DNA of 25,224 nucleotides from positions 1-25,224 of the forward strand of contig CAMCXB010000035.1 of NCBI GenBank assembly GCA_945883145.1. Direction: 5' to 3'. The position numbers and the translations under genes were made by a program. Shown here in pieces: positions 25,116 to 25,224 of this stretch (its first letter is position 1; every line of letters starts with the position of its first letter). The DNA comes from Bordetella parapertussis. Its GTDB lineage: Bacteria; Pseudomonadota; Gammaproteobacteria; Burkholderiales; Burkholderiaceae_D. The notes under the pieces were generated by a model that saw only the letters and a program-made list of their open reading frames with translations, ran no database searches and was not told the DNA's origin.

Positions 25116-25224
25116 CTGAACCGCAATCTTCCCCATCTCAAGAAAACGCCGCTTCTTCGCAAGCGGTGTTGAATCCTAGCTCGACCACTTCGCCACCAAA
25201 ACGTCGGCGTTGGTTAGAGATTGG
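25112..25224 (+). CDS. hemX: HemX-like protein, N-terminal fragment
   Basis: Only the first 37 codons are present; the frame is open to the window edge. The ATG at 25112 overlaps the hemD stop by four bases. The visible part is a Ser/Pro/Gln-rich cytoplasmic tail ending in a basic PKRRRWLEI, as expected just before the single membrane segment of HemX. The call rests on that architecture and on position after hemD; the membrane and C-terminal domains lie outside the window. HemX is annotated as uroporphyrin-III C-methyltransferase-like, but its function is not established. Confidence 0.75.
   Translation, partial: MTEPQSSPSQENAASSQAVLNPSSTTSPPKRRRWLEI

Overview
The window looks like ordinary chromosome from a moderately AT-rich betaproteobacterium, most likely of the order Burkholderiales (base composition judged by eye, not computed). 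Three things suggest this. DarP/YjgA is a family of beta- and gammaproteobacteria. The block argH-ppc, divergent from hemC-hemD-hemX, matches betaproteobacterial gene order as I remember it. The darP/pmbA divergent pair next to mog is also familiar from that group. I see no rRNA, tRNA, CRISPR array, integrase or transposase.

Layout. Positions 1-2863 (minus strand) hold a type II L-2-haloacid dehalogenase followed by malate synthase G (glcB), cut off at the left edge. Positions 3031-4347 (plus) hold a small secreted protein of unknown function and a CapA-type exported protein. Positions 4509-5303 (plus) hold hydroxypyruvate isomerase (hyi, TTG start) behind a good sigma70-like promoter. Positions 5519-6565 (plus) hold a motB without motA. 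Positions 6574-11249 are a run of seven minus-strand genes: darP, mog, a carboxylesterase, a secreted protein, a low-molecular-weight tyrosine phosphatase, a membrane-anchored protein and an MFS transporter. pmbA (11324-12688) is divergent from darP.

Positions 13150-18361 form a TRAP transporter locus of the FcbT/TakP type. Its binding-protein gene (dctP) is on the plus strand and its two membrane subunits (dctQ, dctM) are on the minus strand. Between them, flanked by two strong terminators, sits a 547-residue gene I do not recognise. Positions 18685-23021 (minus) carry ppc and argH. Positions 23283-25224 (plus) carry hemC, hemD and the start of hemX.

How the genes fit together: glcB, hyi, the haloacid dehalogenase and ppc all feed or use two- and three-carbon acids (glyoxylate, hydroxypyruvate, glycolate, oxaloacetate), and the TRAP system probably imports a small carboxylate. 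The left and middle parts therefore suggest growth on organic acids. The hem genes make uroporphyrinogen III for tetrapyrrole synthesis. The strongest candidate for something undescribed is the 14351-15994 gene. The next most unusual item is the lone motB with its long acidic, alanine-rich N-terminus.
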